The notes under the pieces: model-generated
Databases searched by the model: none
Told to the model about the DNA's origin: nothing
What the model saw: only the letters and a program-made list of their open reading frames with translations
Shown: positions 13,049 through 26,300 of the stretch, piece by piece
How the letters are laid out: each line of letters begins with the position of its first letter
Position numbering within the stretch: position 1 is the stretch's first letter
Translations under genes and position numbers: made by a program
Source: Ichthyophonus hoferi
Taxonomy: Eukaryota; Opisthokonta; Ichthyosporea; Ichthyophonida; Ichthyophonidae
Reading direction: 5' to 3'
Assembly (NCBI GenBank): GCA_002751075.1
Contig: NAOQ01000151.1
Span: 68,564-132,563, forward strand
DNA length: 64,000 nt

Positions 13049-15384
13049 ATGCTTAAAAATGTTTCTGCTGTGGCTAGACGGGGCAGAAAATCTTCCACTG
13101 TGAAGATTGAGTACTCGCCAACCAAGCCCGTTAAAAGAAGAAAGAAGAATATCATAGTGGCTGATGAAGATGTGGTAGGGCACTGACACAACATGCTTCC
13201 TACCCACTAACATGTGCATACTTTAAAAGCACTTCCACATACATACAGTCACTCTTAAGTGAACATACTTGTACACTTGCGCCCTTGAATGCACAAGTAA
13301 ACTACTCTTTCTCTTTTGTCATTTTTTGCTTTATTATTACCTTCTATAATGTGTCCTTGTTCGCCTGGCCGCCTATCTTGTGCTGCTCAGGTTACCTTTC
13401 ACTTTTCCAGAAAGTAATCGTATACAGTGTTTTAGCTTTATATGCTTTCAGTATTACTTTTTATATTTACTTCACAACATAACTTTCTTCTGTTCTCTTC
13501 CCATCACCGTATTTTCATTGCTTTGTCTAATTTTTGCTGTAGCTGCAATTTAAACTCTCTTTATTATTATTATTATTATTATTCTCATGCCAAATCACGC
13601 GCCCTTTTAAAAGCATGAGTAATCGCGCTCTTTCTTAGATCTTGCTCTAACGGCTTCCTTTCAAATATAGAAACCTGCCACAGGACTGGAAAAGAAAGCT
13701 AAACAAGAAGGTATTGGAGCAGGTTTGAAATTAGGGTTGAAATATTGGAACATATTTAAGAGACAGATGTGGGGCACACATTTCAACGGTTATATCCCAG
13801 TCTTAACTTCTTTTCCATCACACCACCATCGTGGCTTTACTACAGCGTCCCTCTCAAAGTATGCAGCATGCCCCTGGGAATCCGGTCTGGCAGCAATTGA
13901 GGAGATGCGTTGCAAAAGAGATGCACCGGTAGGTAGGGCCATTAATGATCTTGTGTTCCTTAAGCTGTATATGATGTTTTATGCATACATAACCTTCCGA
14001 ATTACACTTCTTATACTCTTTCCTTAACCCTCGCCATACACTGTATTATTGTGTAGTGTAGGTCCTTGGCGACACTATTAGGTGCTCGTGTGTCATCCTA
14101 TCTTTGTTTATAGGGTACATGTGATCTGTTGGTTTCAGGCCAATGATTATCATATGACTCAGTGTGAGTATCTATTACAGGTAGATACAATGGGATGTGA
14201 GGTACTAGGAGACCTGGGGGAGAACGAGGTTGCAAAGCGCTACTATACACTCATAGCTTTGATGCTGTCCTCGCAAACGAAAGGTGTGTGTGCCCAACAT
14301 GAAGTTCAAGTTAGATCTTGGAGTGTGAGAGAGGGAGAGGGAGTGGGGAGAGAGTTAAAGGCAGGCCTAATCTTGCAGGGCCCTGCAGACGCGGTTACTG
14401 GAGCGGCAGTGCACCGATTGGTTGCACACGGTCTTACCCCTGAGAAGATGGTGACTATATCCACCGCTAAACTCGCTGAACTCATCAAGGTAGGTGGGCA
14501 TGGGTGATTTTCGCCATGAGAAGGGAGAGGGACTTGCAGGTTAACGAGGGAGGGTCATACAGCCTGTGGGGTTTTATACGAGGAAGGCCGACTACATTCA
14601 GAGGGCCTCCCAGATCATATTGGCTCAATACGGAGGTGACATCCCAAATACACTGGGTAGGCAGGATGAAGGGTGGGAGCATACGAGGATGGATAGGGTG
14701 CTGATTGGGTGAGGGAGGCAGAGGGCTTAATAGCACTACCTGGAGTAGGTCCCAAGATGGCCCATATCTGTATGAATGTAGCCTGGAACAGCCCACAGGG
14801 CATAGGTAGGCTCATTGGATAGTCCCTCTCAGTGTACTTGCACGACTAGCCCTGTACCGTAATTTTCTTTCTTATATTGGCTATTATCCCAGAGAGATAG
14901 TTGCATTAATGTCACTTGATCCAGAGATAGGTAGTACAAAAAGAAATTAAGCTGGTTATCTTTTTAAGGTATACCTACTAATATACGGCAGGTTGCTCTG
15001 ATGTGTGGGAGTGTGGCTTGTTTTATATTGCTTGGGATGGTGTACACAGGTATATGGATAAGAGTTTTATGATAGCTGACATAGGACAATATGTGACACT
15101 TACCAGCAATATAAGACAGAACCCTTACAGTCCTATACTAACCCTTCTGAGGTACAGGGGTGGATGTGCACGTACACCGTATTTGTAACCGTCTGGGCTG
15201 GGTCCACACCAAGACCCCCGAGGAGACACGTAAGGATATGGAGGACTGGCTTCCCAAGTCGTACTGGGGGTCGATCAACCTGTTGCTGGTTGGGTTTGGC
15301 CAGCAAATATGCACACCCCTGCGGCCATTATGTGCCAAATGCACTCTGAAAGATGTCTGCCCCTCCTCTACGGCCAGGACTTGA
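13049..15384 (+). CDS. NTHL1: NTHL1, endonuclease III-type DNA glycosylase/AP lyase
   Basis: A bifunctional base-excision repair enzyme that removes oxidised pyrimidines and nicks the abasic site in nuclear and mitochondrial DNA. Exons: 13049-13174, 13671-13710, 13846-13928, 14181-14283, 14389-14489, 14563-14656, 14734-14805, 15158-15384, giving 281 residues. Visible family features are LMLSSQTKD in the N-terminal half, a helix-hairpin-helix [10 protein letters not shown] with the expected catalytic lysine (about K190), the general-base aspartate in GVDVHVHR (about D209), and a C-terminal iron-sulphur cluster motif C-X6-C-X2-C-X5-C (cysteines about 258, 265, 268, 274). The N-terminal extension is basic ([16 protein letters not shown]) and could serve as a nuclear signal. 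All exon phases agree and the frame closes at TGA. The first two exons carry no conserved motif, so the true start is less certain than the catalytic part. It follows SSRP1 on the same strand but about 4 kb away. Confidence 0.95.
13559..13583 (+). repeat. (TTA)n microsatellite in NTHL1 intron 1
   Basis: About eight tandem TTA units. Confidence 0.85.
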
Positions 15385-16753
15385 TATGCAACTCCCAACC
15401 AAGCCTTCCATCAGCTGCGTGTTTATTGGGATGAATGCACATACCTTTTTTACGACTTCTCTTTAGGGAAGAGAGCATTGTCATGATTGCGTGATCTGGA
15501 CCAATAAGGAATATGTTTTCTGATCTTTTAATAAGATTCCAATATAGAGGATAATATTACCTGCATTTGGCAATTTATTGTACATTAATCATAAAATACT
15601 GTAAAGGATTGTGGAGATTGGCATGGATCTTCCGACAAAAAAACAATATATATTCATACACTTATACAACTATTACTAAAGGCGGGACAATGAAGCTGTA
15701 GGGGGAGTATATGGTCAGTTCGAGTATATCTAATATATCGTCTAGAAATTTCTTAAGTTTTACTTTAGTTTTTATTTTTAGTAGGCCTGAGTATGAAAGA
15801 CTTAATTTTCTACTTTTGCTTTTATTACTATTGCATATAGTCCAATTAAATTGGTTTAACTGTGAGTTAATTAATTGTAATACAGCCACTAACATTACTA
15901 TTTGCGCAATTGCAATTAATAAATTCGAAATCCTTGACCTCATTTTAGAAGAGAGTATTACGCGAGTGTGTTCATATTTTGCCTTTTACTATTTATGTTT
16001 CAATATGTAACTTAAAATAATTATGCAGTTTCTGACATGTAATAATAATGTAAAGGATAGAAATGAGACTATCTATTAACAACATAGCAATATGTATCTG
16101 AACTTAGACTCTCGCCTTACATAGGCCTACTGCTTCATCCATAACCATCTGACTACACCTATATGGTTATTAAAAGAGTTTAATCATATCTGCCAACAGA
16201 GAAAATTAAAATAATATATATGTAAGTCAAATATACATTTTTATGCAACCGCAAGGTATCTTGTTATACACGCGTAAATTACATAGTAATGTCTTATGTT
16301 ACCTAAGGAAAAGTGTAATGCCCTAGTAACTTGGTTACATCCAATAATAAGTGACCTGGTTAAAATACAACGTTCTCAACGAACGCTATGTGGCGAAAGG
16401 TCTCTGTGGTTATTTTATTTGTCTCCTACAGGTTCTACAATAAAATTAGATATAGACCCTTCTCCAATTCAAAATCATTTACTACTCTTATCTTAATATG
16501 GCGTAACTGCAAGGTACCTCGCCGTCTATCGGATCGCCTGGAGTAGGCCTGTTTGCCAAAGTTATGTCACAGATAAATAAACGGACATTGATCATGACGT
16601 ATACTACGTCATTGGTTTGGTTCGAAAAATAACACCAATCGACTTTGGACCTGCCCTGCAGAAAAATAATTTTGCTGCAAGATTAATAAGAATAACAGTA
16701 CAATAATAGTTTTACCAGTAGCTACCAGGCACCTTAAAAATCCAGCACCAGCT
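15385..16753. other. Intergenic stretch between NTHL1 and the PKA gene
   Basis: AT-rich, with no exon on either strand that combines splice sites and coding composition. Confidence 0.6.
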
Positions 16754-19700
16754 ATGGTGCTTTGTCTGCCTTATGCTGTGCCCGACTGCAGAGAGCACAT
16801 GGGTGAAGGGCGCAAGGTATACCTGCTGTTCATTCATATTGCCTTTTATTTCTTACTTCTCACCAAAGAGCCTTACCAGGTTGAAGCAAGATCAGTTCTT
16901 TGTTATTTGTTTTGCTTATTATTTCTGACGAATTATATTTTATCAGACTGTTGAGAGAAATGGCGTCATTTATGAAAAGGGTATTTTCCGTATCACCTCT
17001 CCCATCACATGGGCACTGGTGTCACGGTTTAAAGGCAAGTCAGGTTGAGAACTGAATTATAGTGTCGTTGCCATAGGAAACCATATAGCGTGCTTGTTGT
17101 TGTTACCGGAAGAAGGCCTAATAACCTGATTATTGTTATAGCCTGCTTGGCTGTCATCCACCCATCACAGTATTTTACAAGATATTCTGTAATTTACGTG
17201 GTGACATTAAAAATATAGTTCTGTTTCTAAGGGTGATATTCCACCCCCATCGTCTCTAACCCCCACATCCACCCATTTTTTTTATCATTATCCATCCCCT
17301 AGCAGTATAATATTATTTCTTTTTTGACTTTTTTTGGACACCCAAACTGTTAATTTTATATTCTCTGTCGTTTTCAAACGTACATTCATTCACCCCTTGA
17401 CCTTCCAGCTCTGTCCTACTTCGTTTATGCCTACTATTTAAACAGTATCTAAGTAGTCGTTCTCGTCTTTTAATTTTATTCTCTTTCTCTTATATGCTTT
17501 CTCTGTTTATTTATTGCCCTTAACATAGATATATATTTATATTATTGGACAACATTTCCCCTTCACCCTCTTCTGCTTTCTTTCTCTACTCAGCCCCTAT
17601 GACGTTTTTGTATATCTTTTGGGCTATTCTTCTTTAAGAGACCACTTTGTATTCCTCCTCTTCCACCCTAACAGGTTCTATAATAATGCCCACTCCCTGT
17701 TTCATTACTTCTATTATACCTGTAGTCTTTGTTGCTTCTACAAGGTGTGAAGTCTATCCTATTGCATATCCTCTATGCATTATGTCCTAACGGAAGGGAG
17801 AAGCTACCTCCTTGTTGTCAGGCCATACGTTTCTAATAATAAATTTATATGAATTTATAGCCTCAATACCTCATTCTACCCATGACCTGGTGTTGGAAAC
17901 ATACTCCTACTGTCGCTTACTGGTATATATATATTATTAGCCATGCTTCTCCGTCGACCCATAGTACAGGCTGTGAGCAATCTAGATATGGTTATCCCTT
18001 GTATTGGTAGGTAACCCTCCCTCCCTCAGGGGCCCTGGCGAAGGACAAATACCGTATTCAGTTTCGCAATCCAGAGCAGGTAAGAGTGAGCCTATGGCTA
18101 ACGGAGGCTCATGGGGTGTCTATTGGTGGCTAGTACTCATGTCGGATGTGGGGAGGGTAGGGCCAGGAAATGGTGGTGGCGTATGCAGACTCCTTTGATG
18201 ATATCCTAATGGACTGGAATGCTGTGAACGAATTTCTCTTGCCATTGACTACCAGGGATGCCGCGACCATCTATAAGTTGCCTAGTGTATTAGCTGATAT
18301 GGTCCAGAAAGGTGCAGGTGGGGGCCACTCCCCTATTAACATCCTACCATTGGGTGTTTCAGACTAAGAGACGGAAGCCTATCTCTATCTATATGCTCAT
18401 ATATTTCTTTTACTCTCTCTGATACTTCTTCCTTTTTAGCCTAATCTACCATTTCTTTACTGTAAGCTTTCTATTCCTTTATTCTTATTTCTCTTTGGGC
18501 TCTAATGGCACACCACCACCTTGCATTGTGCCTATTACTTGACAACCCTACCTGTATGGGCCTATGGCATTATGGCGGTTGAAAGACAAGCATTCCGATT
18601 GGCTTATAAATATTTATACACACGTACCTATTCAAGCTCGTATAAATATCCAATAGAAACATAGAAAGGTTTATAAATATCTATGGTGATAGGTAGATGC
18701 AATAGTAGGCTGACAGGTGGTCCCAGGGGGCACTAGGGGCTATCGTAAACTCTCGACTTCCGTGGCGATACAAAACATACGTGCACGGTTTGAACAACGT
18801 ATTCACAATCTAGATAAGCGTGACCCATCATCCCAACAGGTAAGTTGGTAGGGTAAGGGAGGTATCTGGAACTACATGCTGATTGGGCGGGAGTTCAGCT
18901 TTCAGATAACCGGCTCCTGGAATATGAGATATTTCGAACCCTGGGTACTGGCTCATTTGGTCGTGTGTTACTGGTTAAGGTAGGTAACTAAACCGGGAGG
19001 GCATAGGACTGAAGGAGAGGGGGGAATTAATATGGGAATATGATAGGATAAAGCGACACAAAAATACTGTGCACTCAAGATTATCAAGAAGGCTATTATT
19101 ATCAAGCTGAAGCAGGTCGAGCATACTGCCAATGAGAAGAACATTCTATCCTGTGTGGAGCACCCCTTTGTGGTTTCCATGGTCACCTCCTTCCAGGTGT
19201 GGTCTCTCTCCTTGTTTTATATGGTGTTGATAGCGTGCTACATGTTTGTTGCCAGCGCCTCCTCCTCTCCCTCTCCCTCTTTCTCCATGCCATGTCTATA
19301 AGAACTATACATACCCTGGTGGTACATACCAGCTAGTACACAGACGACAAGTAAGTATCTCTGATCTGATTGGCGGTGGGCCTGCAGGATAAACGTAACC
19401 TTTACTTTGTATTGGAGTATGTTAGTGGTGGAGAGATGTTCAGTCACATTCATCGCAACCGTCACTTCAGCTATGAAGTGGCTAGGTTCTTTGCAGCCCA
19501 GATTGTCTTGGTCTTTGAATACTTGGTAGGTGGGGCCCCTGCTGTACGGCCTAGGGGGGTAGTGTGTGAGTCATTGCTCACCCACTCTCCCACCACAGCA
19601 TAACCTGGATATAGTGTACCGTGACTTGAAGGTAGGTCATCCAATCCGATGTATTATTGCTCTTCCCTATTATCTGCTCTCCCCTATTATCTGCTCTCTT

Positions 19701-21558
19701 TTCACTCCCCCTCCTACGCATTGGCCCCTTGTAGTCCAGTTGCTACAGTAACAAAATATTCAATACACGCCATCTTCCATCAACCCTCATGGGGTGTCTT
19801 GTCTGTGTTACAGTACATATTATAGCATTGCGTGGTCTGTGGTCTATGTTTTGCTTCCCATACCTATCCTATGTTATTCTTTGTGGGCCTGAATGCTATC
19901 GTTTAATGCAATGTAACCTATATGGCTCTGTCTCTACAGCAATAAGCTATAGGAAAGTGGGTGCTTTTGATGGTTGTATGTTGCGATCAGGGGACGGTAT
20001 GCCAGATGTTACTATCTATTGTAAATGAGGTTGGCGGGTGGTTGTATGTCGGGGAAGAGAGAAAATGGTATGTGATTGGTTGGATGTATACATATCAAGG
20101 GAGGGAGGTGGTGGCTTCTTATTGGCTTACATGTAGATCCAGCCAACTAATACCATCTTCCGCAGCCAGAAAATCTATTGATAGACCGGCAAGGCAACGT
20201 GCGGGTAACAGACTTCGGGTTTGCTAAGAGAGTGACCGATAAGACATGGACCCTGTGTGGTACCCCTGAATACTTAGCCCCTGAGATCATTCTCACTAAG
20301 GGCTATGCCCATGCAGTGGACTGGTGGGCCCTGGGTAGGTTGGGGTGGGGTGAGGCAGAGAGATTGGTCCATTAAAATACTTAAAGAGTATGGCCTGGAT
20401 GCTTTGTGGCCAGATTAATATATTATCACACACTATATAAGTACTGGGATTGGATTGTTTTTGTTGTTGTTCTTAAAGATATTATTAGATTTTAAAAGCA
20501 AAACAAATCTACTGGAAGAAGTATGTCGTGTCGTGTGATGCATTGTACGCCTTGTGAGTGGTGCTTAGGAAACCCTTGCCTTGTGGCATGTACCTCCATG
20601 CAGCCGCTCCCTATGCCTGACTCCCCGGACCTGGCTGCCTAACTGAACCTATCATCATACATACTATACCTATATGCAGGCATTCTTCTATTTGAAATGC
20701 GGTGCAGCCATGCACCCTTTGTAGACCCCAATCAAATGGAAATGTACCGTAAGATAGTGGAGGGTAACCTGATCTTCCCACTAAACTTTAAGTTAGATGA
20801 GGTAAGTGGGAGGGGGAAGAGGGGATGTCCCATTCATAGGGGCTAACATGATTGGATGTTCAGCGGGAAATTCTTGCAGGATTTCTCAGTAACGATCTGA
20901 CCCGTCGCCTTGGTAACATGAAGAGAGGGGTGGCAGACATTAAATCACACAGATACTTCAAGGCATGTTGTGTTATTAAACTCTAGTCTGTGGCCTCTGG
21001 TTCATTCTCCTCTCTCTCTCTGTTCTCAATCCTTTACTTAATCTTTGTTTGTTGAATATTTTGTTCTTTTCAAAGTCTAAGGTGTGGTCTGCCCGATATT
21101 GGTTGATTCATATGTACATACTCTATCTCTAGACCAATTAGGCCAACCATGCAGTGAGGGATGTAGTGTATGTTATAGCCATGTAACTGCTATTGTATAT
21201 TGGACCAAGGTCATGCATCCTTTTATAGCCTATGTAATATTAGTCCACATCTATTCTTTCCTTTATGCCTTTACAAGGTAGACTGTTCTCATTGATGTTA
21301 ATTAAAATGAACATGCTACATTGAGAGGTTCATGACTGGTATCTGTATGTTTAGAGCACTAACTACAACCACTGATGGGACCTGGTGCAGGGTCTAGACT
21401 GGCAGGCCATGCTGGCCCTCAAACTGCCCTCTCCTTATATTCCTAATGTAACGTCAGACGGAGATGATAGTAACTTTGATCGCTATGAGGAAGAACCGAT
21501 TATATGGGCGGGTGAAAATGTGTCGGACCCGTACGAGGCTATCTTTAAAGACTTTTAG
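16754..21558 (+). CDS. cAMP-dependent protein kinase catalytic subunit with long N-terminal extension
   Basis: A serine/threonine kinase of the PKA group. Exons: 16754-16816, 16947-17034, 17941-18006, 18030-18079, 18167-18311, 18727-18839, 18899-18979, 19047-19196, 19388-19525, 19599-19631, 20166-20334, 20680-20801, 20864-20962, 21391-21558, giving 494 residues (human PRKACA 351). From about residue 180 it is clearly PKA: glycine loop [11 protein letters not shown] lysine, [18 protein letters not shown], activation loop [14 protein letters not shown] with the PDK1-site threonine, and an AGC tail [10 protein letters not shown] ending in FKDF, the hydrophobic-motif terminus typical of PKA. The first 175 residues have no counterpart in ordinary PKA; residues about 70-120 look PH-like (pattern [10 protein letters not shown] ... 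SFDDILMDW), which is inference only. Introns 2 and 13 use GC donors and intron 3 would be only 23 nt. A poly(A) signal lies at 21755. The kinase part is very secure; the extension rests on codon phase alone. Confidence 0.9.
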
Positions 21559-23397
21559 GTAATTATTTCTTCCTTGTCATTCACATGGGCAGGTATATAG
21601 TTGTGTATGTTTCTATGACTATAGTTATCTCTTGTTAAGGCTATTCCGATGGGTGATACCGACCAATAAGGAATGAGAACTTTAAGGTGTCTTATAGCTA
21701 TAGCATTATTATGGGAATATATATATATATATAGGGAGAGCCCAAGACATTATAAATAAACCACACCAACTAATAGCATGACTGCACATAATTATGGTTG
21801 TATCAACTATGCACAGTGCCCACCCCATGAATGCTAGGCTGCCTATCTGTAGTGCCACACCTCTGAAGGCTTCCAGATAGTACTAACTGGATAGATAGCT
21901 ATTGTCGGTTAACCCGTCCATTCTCACTAACCATGGGAGTGGTGGGCTGGCACAGAAAGGGCAGACTGTATCGTGTTTGTATCGGAGTACAACTAAGACA
22001 ATTAGTCAGCTAGTATCTTACCGCTATAGGAGGGGCCAAGCCCATTGTGCATTAGATTGAATTAATATTTTTGTATTTTTAATAAGAAGCAAGTCAATTT
22101 ATTATTTGCATCCGGGGCTCTGCTTTTATCTCCACGGACCGAAATAAGATTAGTCGTAATTTATTACCGAACACTATTATTGTAGTAAAGCTGCAGGCAC
22201 GGTAGTCTAAAGCCATCCTAAAATAAATGAAATATGCAATAAATTTGTGCTACTTTTGTTAAAATGTTTGTAAACCAGTTAAAATGTATAAAAACAAATA
22301 TAATTGGATCTTGCTTCGAGTCAGATTGCACCAATTGTTAGCAGATTCCGCTTGGTAGGCCGATGAAATAGAACGACCCCCACTGTGTAAGTACGTTTCT
22401 ATATAGAATTCTGTGATAAAAGAGCATAAATCCTGAGAAACTTGCAATGTACAGTGTAGTGTTGGATGGTTGTGTAGTTTTTTATTATTCGGAGCAAGAG
22501 AAAGTCATAAAGTATTTGACGTGAATAATTGTAACTGCATTAAGGTATTGATTGGGTCCATAAGTAGTACTGTCGTCGTCGTAGCAACAGCTGTGACTGA
22601 GAGACGGTTAGATAGCCACTGGCCATTTCTCCCCCAGCCAAGGAGCCCTACATACTACTCCTTGAACTATTAGAACCCAATGCCAATAGTAAAGATGGTT
22701 TGTAATTAATCACACCTTAACTCCGCCAATTTAGTCATTTTATTCTGAGGTAATAGCATCCCTTGATACATCTCGTAACGCGTCCTACATTCTTATTCTA
22801 AACCTAAAGTGCATGGGGTGCTATCCACTATGAGGAGATATACTGTCCAAAGGTATGCTTCACTTTATGTTTCGAAGGTCATAAATGGCCCAGTGTATTC
22901 TAAGAAACTAACTAATGATGTGCACAGACGCCTAATTATTCTTCATTCTTTCCCAACCAAGCCTTAAACTAGCCGATGAGGTGGATTACTATTGGAATGC
23001 TCCCCTGTAGGAGTGCTTATTTGATTGGCTGGAATACTAAGCCCCATGTATTACATTCTATTAACTAGAATGGTACTAAGTATTGATATATTGGCGTGTG
23101 ATAGTTTAGTCCTTATTTGCTGAATACGCCTACAGTCAAGCAGCTATGGGGTATTCTTGTATATGATATACGATAGGTTATGTAGTATAGGTAATATTGT
23201 TGTTGTGTTGACACATATCTAACCACAAGAAAAGGGGGGTCCTTAGAAGAGGGGTCCGTAGAAGGCTTACCACAAAAGGGTAACCGTAGACCACTTTGAA
23301 ACATGTTTAACAAAAATGGTGTTGGCGGGCTGTAAAAAGATAGTACAATTCGACAGTGTGAGCTAGTCATGTGCATTTAAAACCAACCAGCAAGGCC
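21559..23397. other. Convergent 3' intergenic region (PKA + / kinase -)
   Basis: It contains the 3' ends of two converging genes. Nothing else is recognised. Confidence 0.6.
21755..21760 (+). other. Poly(A) signal AATAAA of the PKA gene
   Basis: An AATAAA hexamer about 200 bp after the kinase stop codon, at the distance expected for 3' end formation. No cleavage site can be fixed from the sequence. Confidence 0.55.
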
Positions 23398-26300
23398 TTA
23401 AAATCCGGCACAACAAAACGTACCCATTGGTGGAGCGCCAATATCTGCACGATTGCCTGCCATCTCGGGAGTGGGGGTTGGTGCAGTAGAGTTGGTCGGG
23501 GGATTAAGGGGATCAGCTGCAGATGCGGGGGCCTGTATGGCCCGTTAATAACCATCCTAACCGTCAACACGTAAGTCCAATGGGACAGGAGACTATTTAC
23601 ACAACACAGGCCCTAGGCCATAATGCAACATTCTGTAACATAGGCCATCCACTAGAGCACACCCTACACCCTCTCTATTCCAACTATATATATATCATGC
23701 CTGTGATCAATCGGGTGCCTGTCAAGCCCATTACATCAAACATACTCAACTCACAACCAGCTAAACCTGAGCTACAACTAATGCAATCAACAAGGCAGGC
23801 CCTACCGCAAATGCAGAAGGGGGGGGAGTAAACTGATGAGAGTGAGCATTGGCATCATCATAGTTTGATTCAGTAGTCTCTGTCATTATCAAAAATGACT
23901 GGTTAGCAAACAGTATCCCTTAGTATGGTTGATTACAAACACACCCTATCTATACTACCTCACAGACCAGCAGGTAGGGTGGTTTCGCCCATGGCACACG
24001 AAGTACTAAATGGTTCATATCTGCATCTCTTACACAGAGCCGGCCTGTTTGCAGCCTAATATATACATGTCAAGCACCCTCATACAGTCATTGTTGTGTG
24101 ATGCTATATCTCACATATAAGCAGGTATACCTTTCTGTGGGACAGGGAGAGGATCACTAGGGGTGTGTTTACGTTCTTTCCTCCCCATAAGAGGCGACAA
24201 TAAGTGTTTCATTGCTGTGGCTAGAGTTTTGTGGTCCTTCTCGTGTTTGCGAGACTCGCTCACTGGGGACCCACCTGGACTACTCTGTCTACTATTACTC
24301 TGTACTGGCTGTACTGGATGGTTGGCAGCAAGCTTGGCAGCCTCTGAGTGTCCAGTTAATCAGTAATACTCACAGTCATTCATTTCAGATACCACCCAGA
24401 GACAGTCTCTACATTACCCCCTCTCTCTCTCCCCCTAGAATCATTCCCCTCCAGCCACGTAACATCTCCATTCCCCAGGCCTACCCACTCACCTATCATC
24501 TGACGTTGTCTCTCTCTCGCACGTGCCTCCAACAGTAAGCAGTATACTACCTTAGGTACATTGGTGCCTTCACTCTGTCATGAAAAGACTGTCAGTCTAC
24601 ACCATTCAAAGCAAGCCCCCTAAGCCCTAACACCCCACCCTCTATCACAACCTTACCACAATAGCCTGGCGGTTGCCCTCTTTATCTTCAAACCCGTAGG
24701 AGGCTAGAGCCGCAAGGACCTGTCATTGGGCAATGCGGTGTTGGTATACCACCCCTCCCACGCCCCCGTCCGCACCTCCCCTCCCCCCTGAGATGACATG
24801 CTTACCGTCTCATCAATTTGGGTTACAGCTGCTGATCTAGGAATAGCTAGGTCGGCAGGGGGCGAGGAATACCCTATGTTCATCCAGGGGTGGTGTCTCA
24901 CATCCTAGCCCATTACCAGTCCTGTTAGTGGAGGTACGTGCATATAGACAGCCTGTATGGTAGTGCCTACCTCCATCTTGGCCCGTTTGGAAGGATCTGG
25001 CATCAGCATATGTTTGATAAGATTCTGAGCATCTATTGGACACCAGAGTTAAACGCGTGCTAATAAGTATTCAAAGTCCAGATAATAACTGAAGCATGTA
25101 GCCAGGTAAACTCGAGAACCACCCAAATAAAAAGAAAACACACTAAAGTGAGGCACAGAAGGATTTAACCAATGATTCGATATAAATAAAATGAACTGCC
25201 AACTAAAACCTAGTACTTCGGGTGAGAATATACCATCGTACTAAGGTCAATAAGGGAAAGTATATGAGGGAGAGAGATATGCAGTATGAACCAATAAAAG
25301 GACGCAAGTGATAAGATGCAAAGGCAATGAGGGCAGAGAGATCTGTCAATCGTCTGCCCAACATTTTATTTTATTAATATAACGATATATATTGAATGAA
25401 ATAGGATTACAAACCATTAACAAAAACGATTGGTTAACGCATCGGGGTGTGACAGGGCACTGTTCTAGGACTTCACATATATTCGTGGTGTACGGATATA
25501 TGCATAGGTGTGCATATATCCTTGAATTAATATAGAAACTTCTATACATATACAATTTTAAATTAATATGATAGTGTGCATATTTATATATGTATGTGGA
25601 ATATCTAGTTGTATATGAATATACATTATATATAGACGAGTCTCATCAGTACAGCCAGGGCTCCTACGTAGATATGACTTACCCTCGGAGACGTGGGGGG
25701 GAAAATCAAACTCGGCCTTAATAATAAGATCCATAAGCTTCTCCATCGTACTCGACTGGAAAGGCAGCCTCCCCGTCAGACAGGCAAATCTATATCCCAT
25801 AGTATCAGTGCATACTTCCATGTCTACTGGACCAAGATCACAATCACCCTCCCCACCTATACTACATCTACATTTCCCCCCTGCTCTCCCTTATTACTTC
25901 TATATAGTCACTCGCCCACCCTGTACCAGGTCTTACACTGACATAGTTAGCATCTCTTTCCCTTCGCCCTTTACCATACTTACAGTGTGACACCTAGACT
26001 CCAGATGTCCACCTGATACCGTCATTGGGTTAGTTCTCCATTATCTTAATGCTCATCTCTCATCTCTATTACTACTACGCGCTCTCCGTGTATATAATGA
26101 TACACTATCCACTCAATGCANNNNNNNNNNNNNNNNNNNNNNNNNNNNNNNNNNNNNNNNNNNNNNNNNNNNNNNNNNNNNNNNNNNNNNNNNNNNNNNN
26201 NNNNNNNNNNNNNNNNNNNNNNNNNNNNNNNNNNNNNNNNNNNNNNNNNNNNNNNNNNNNNNNNNNNNNNNNNNNNNNNNNNNNNNNNNNNNNNNNNNNN

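Noticed and set aside
24380-24408. Alternative terminal exon for the MARK-like kinase ending in YLK
   Set aside because: The exon at 24343-24131 joins in the same phase, is far longer and clearly coding, and continues through two further phase-matched exons to a stop.
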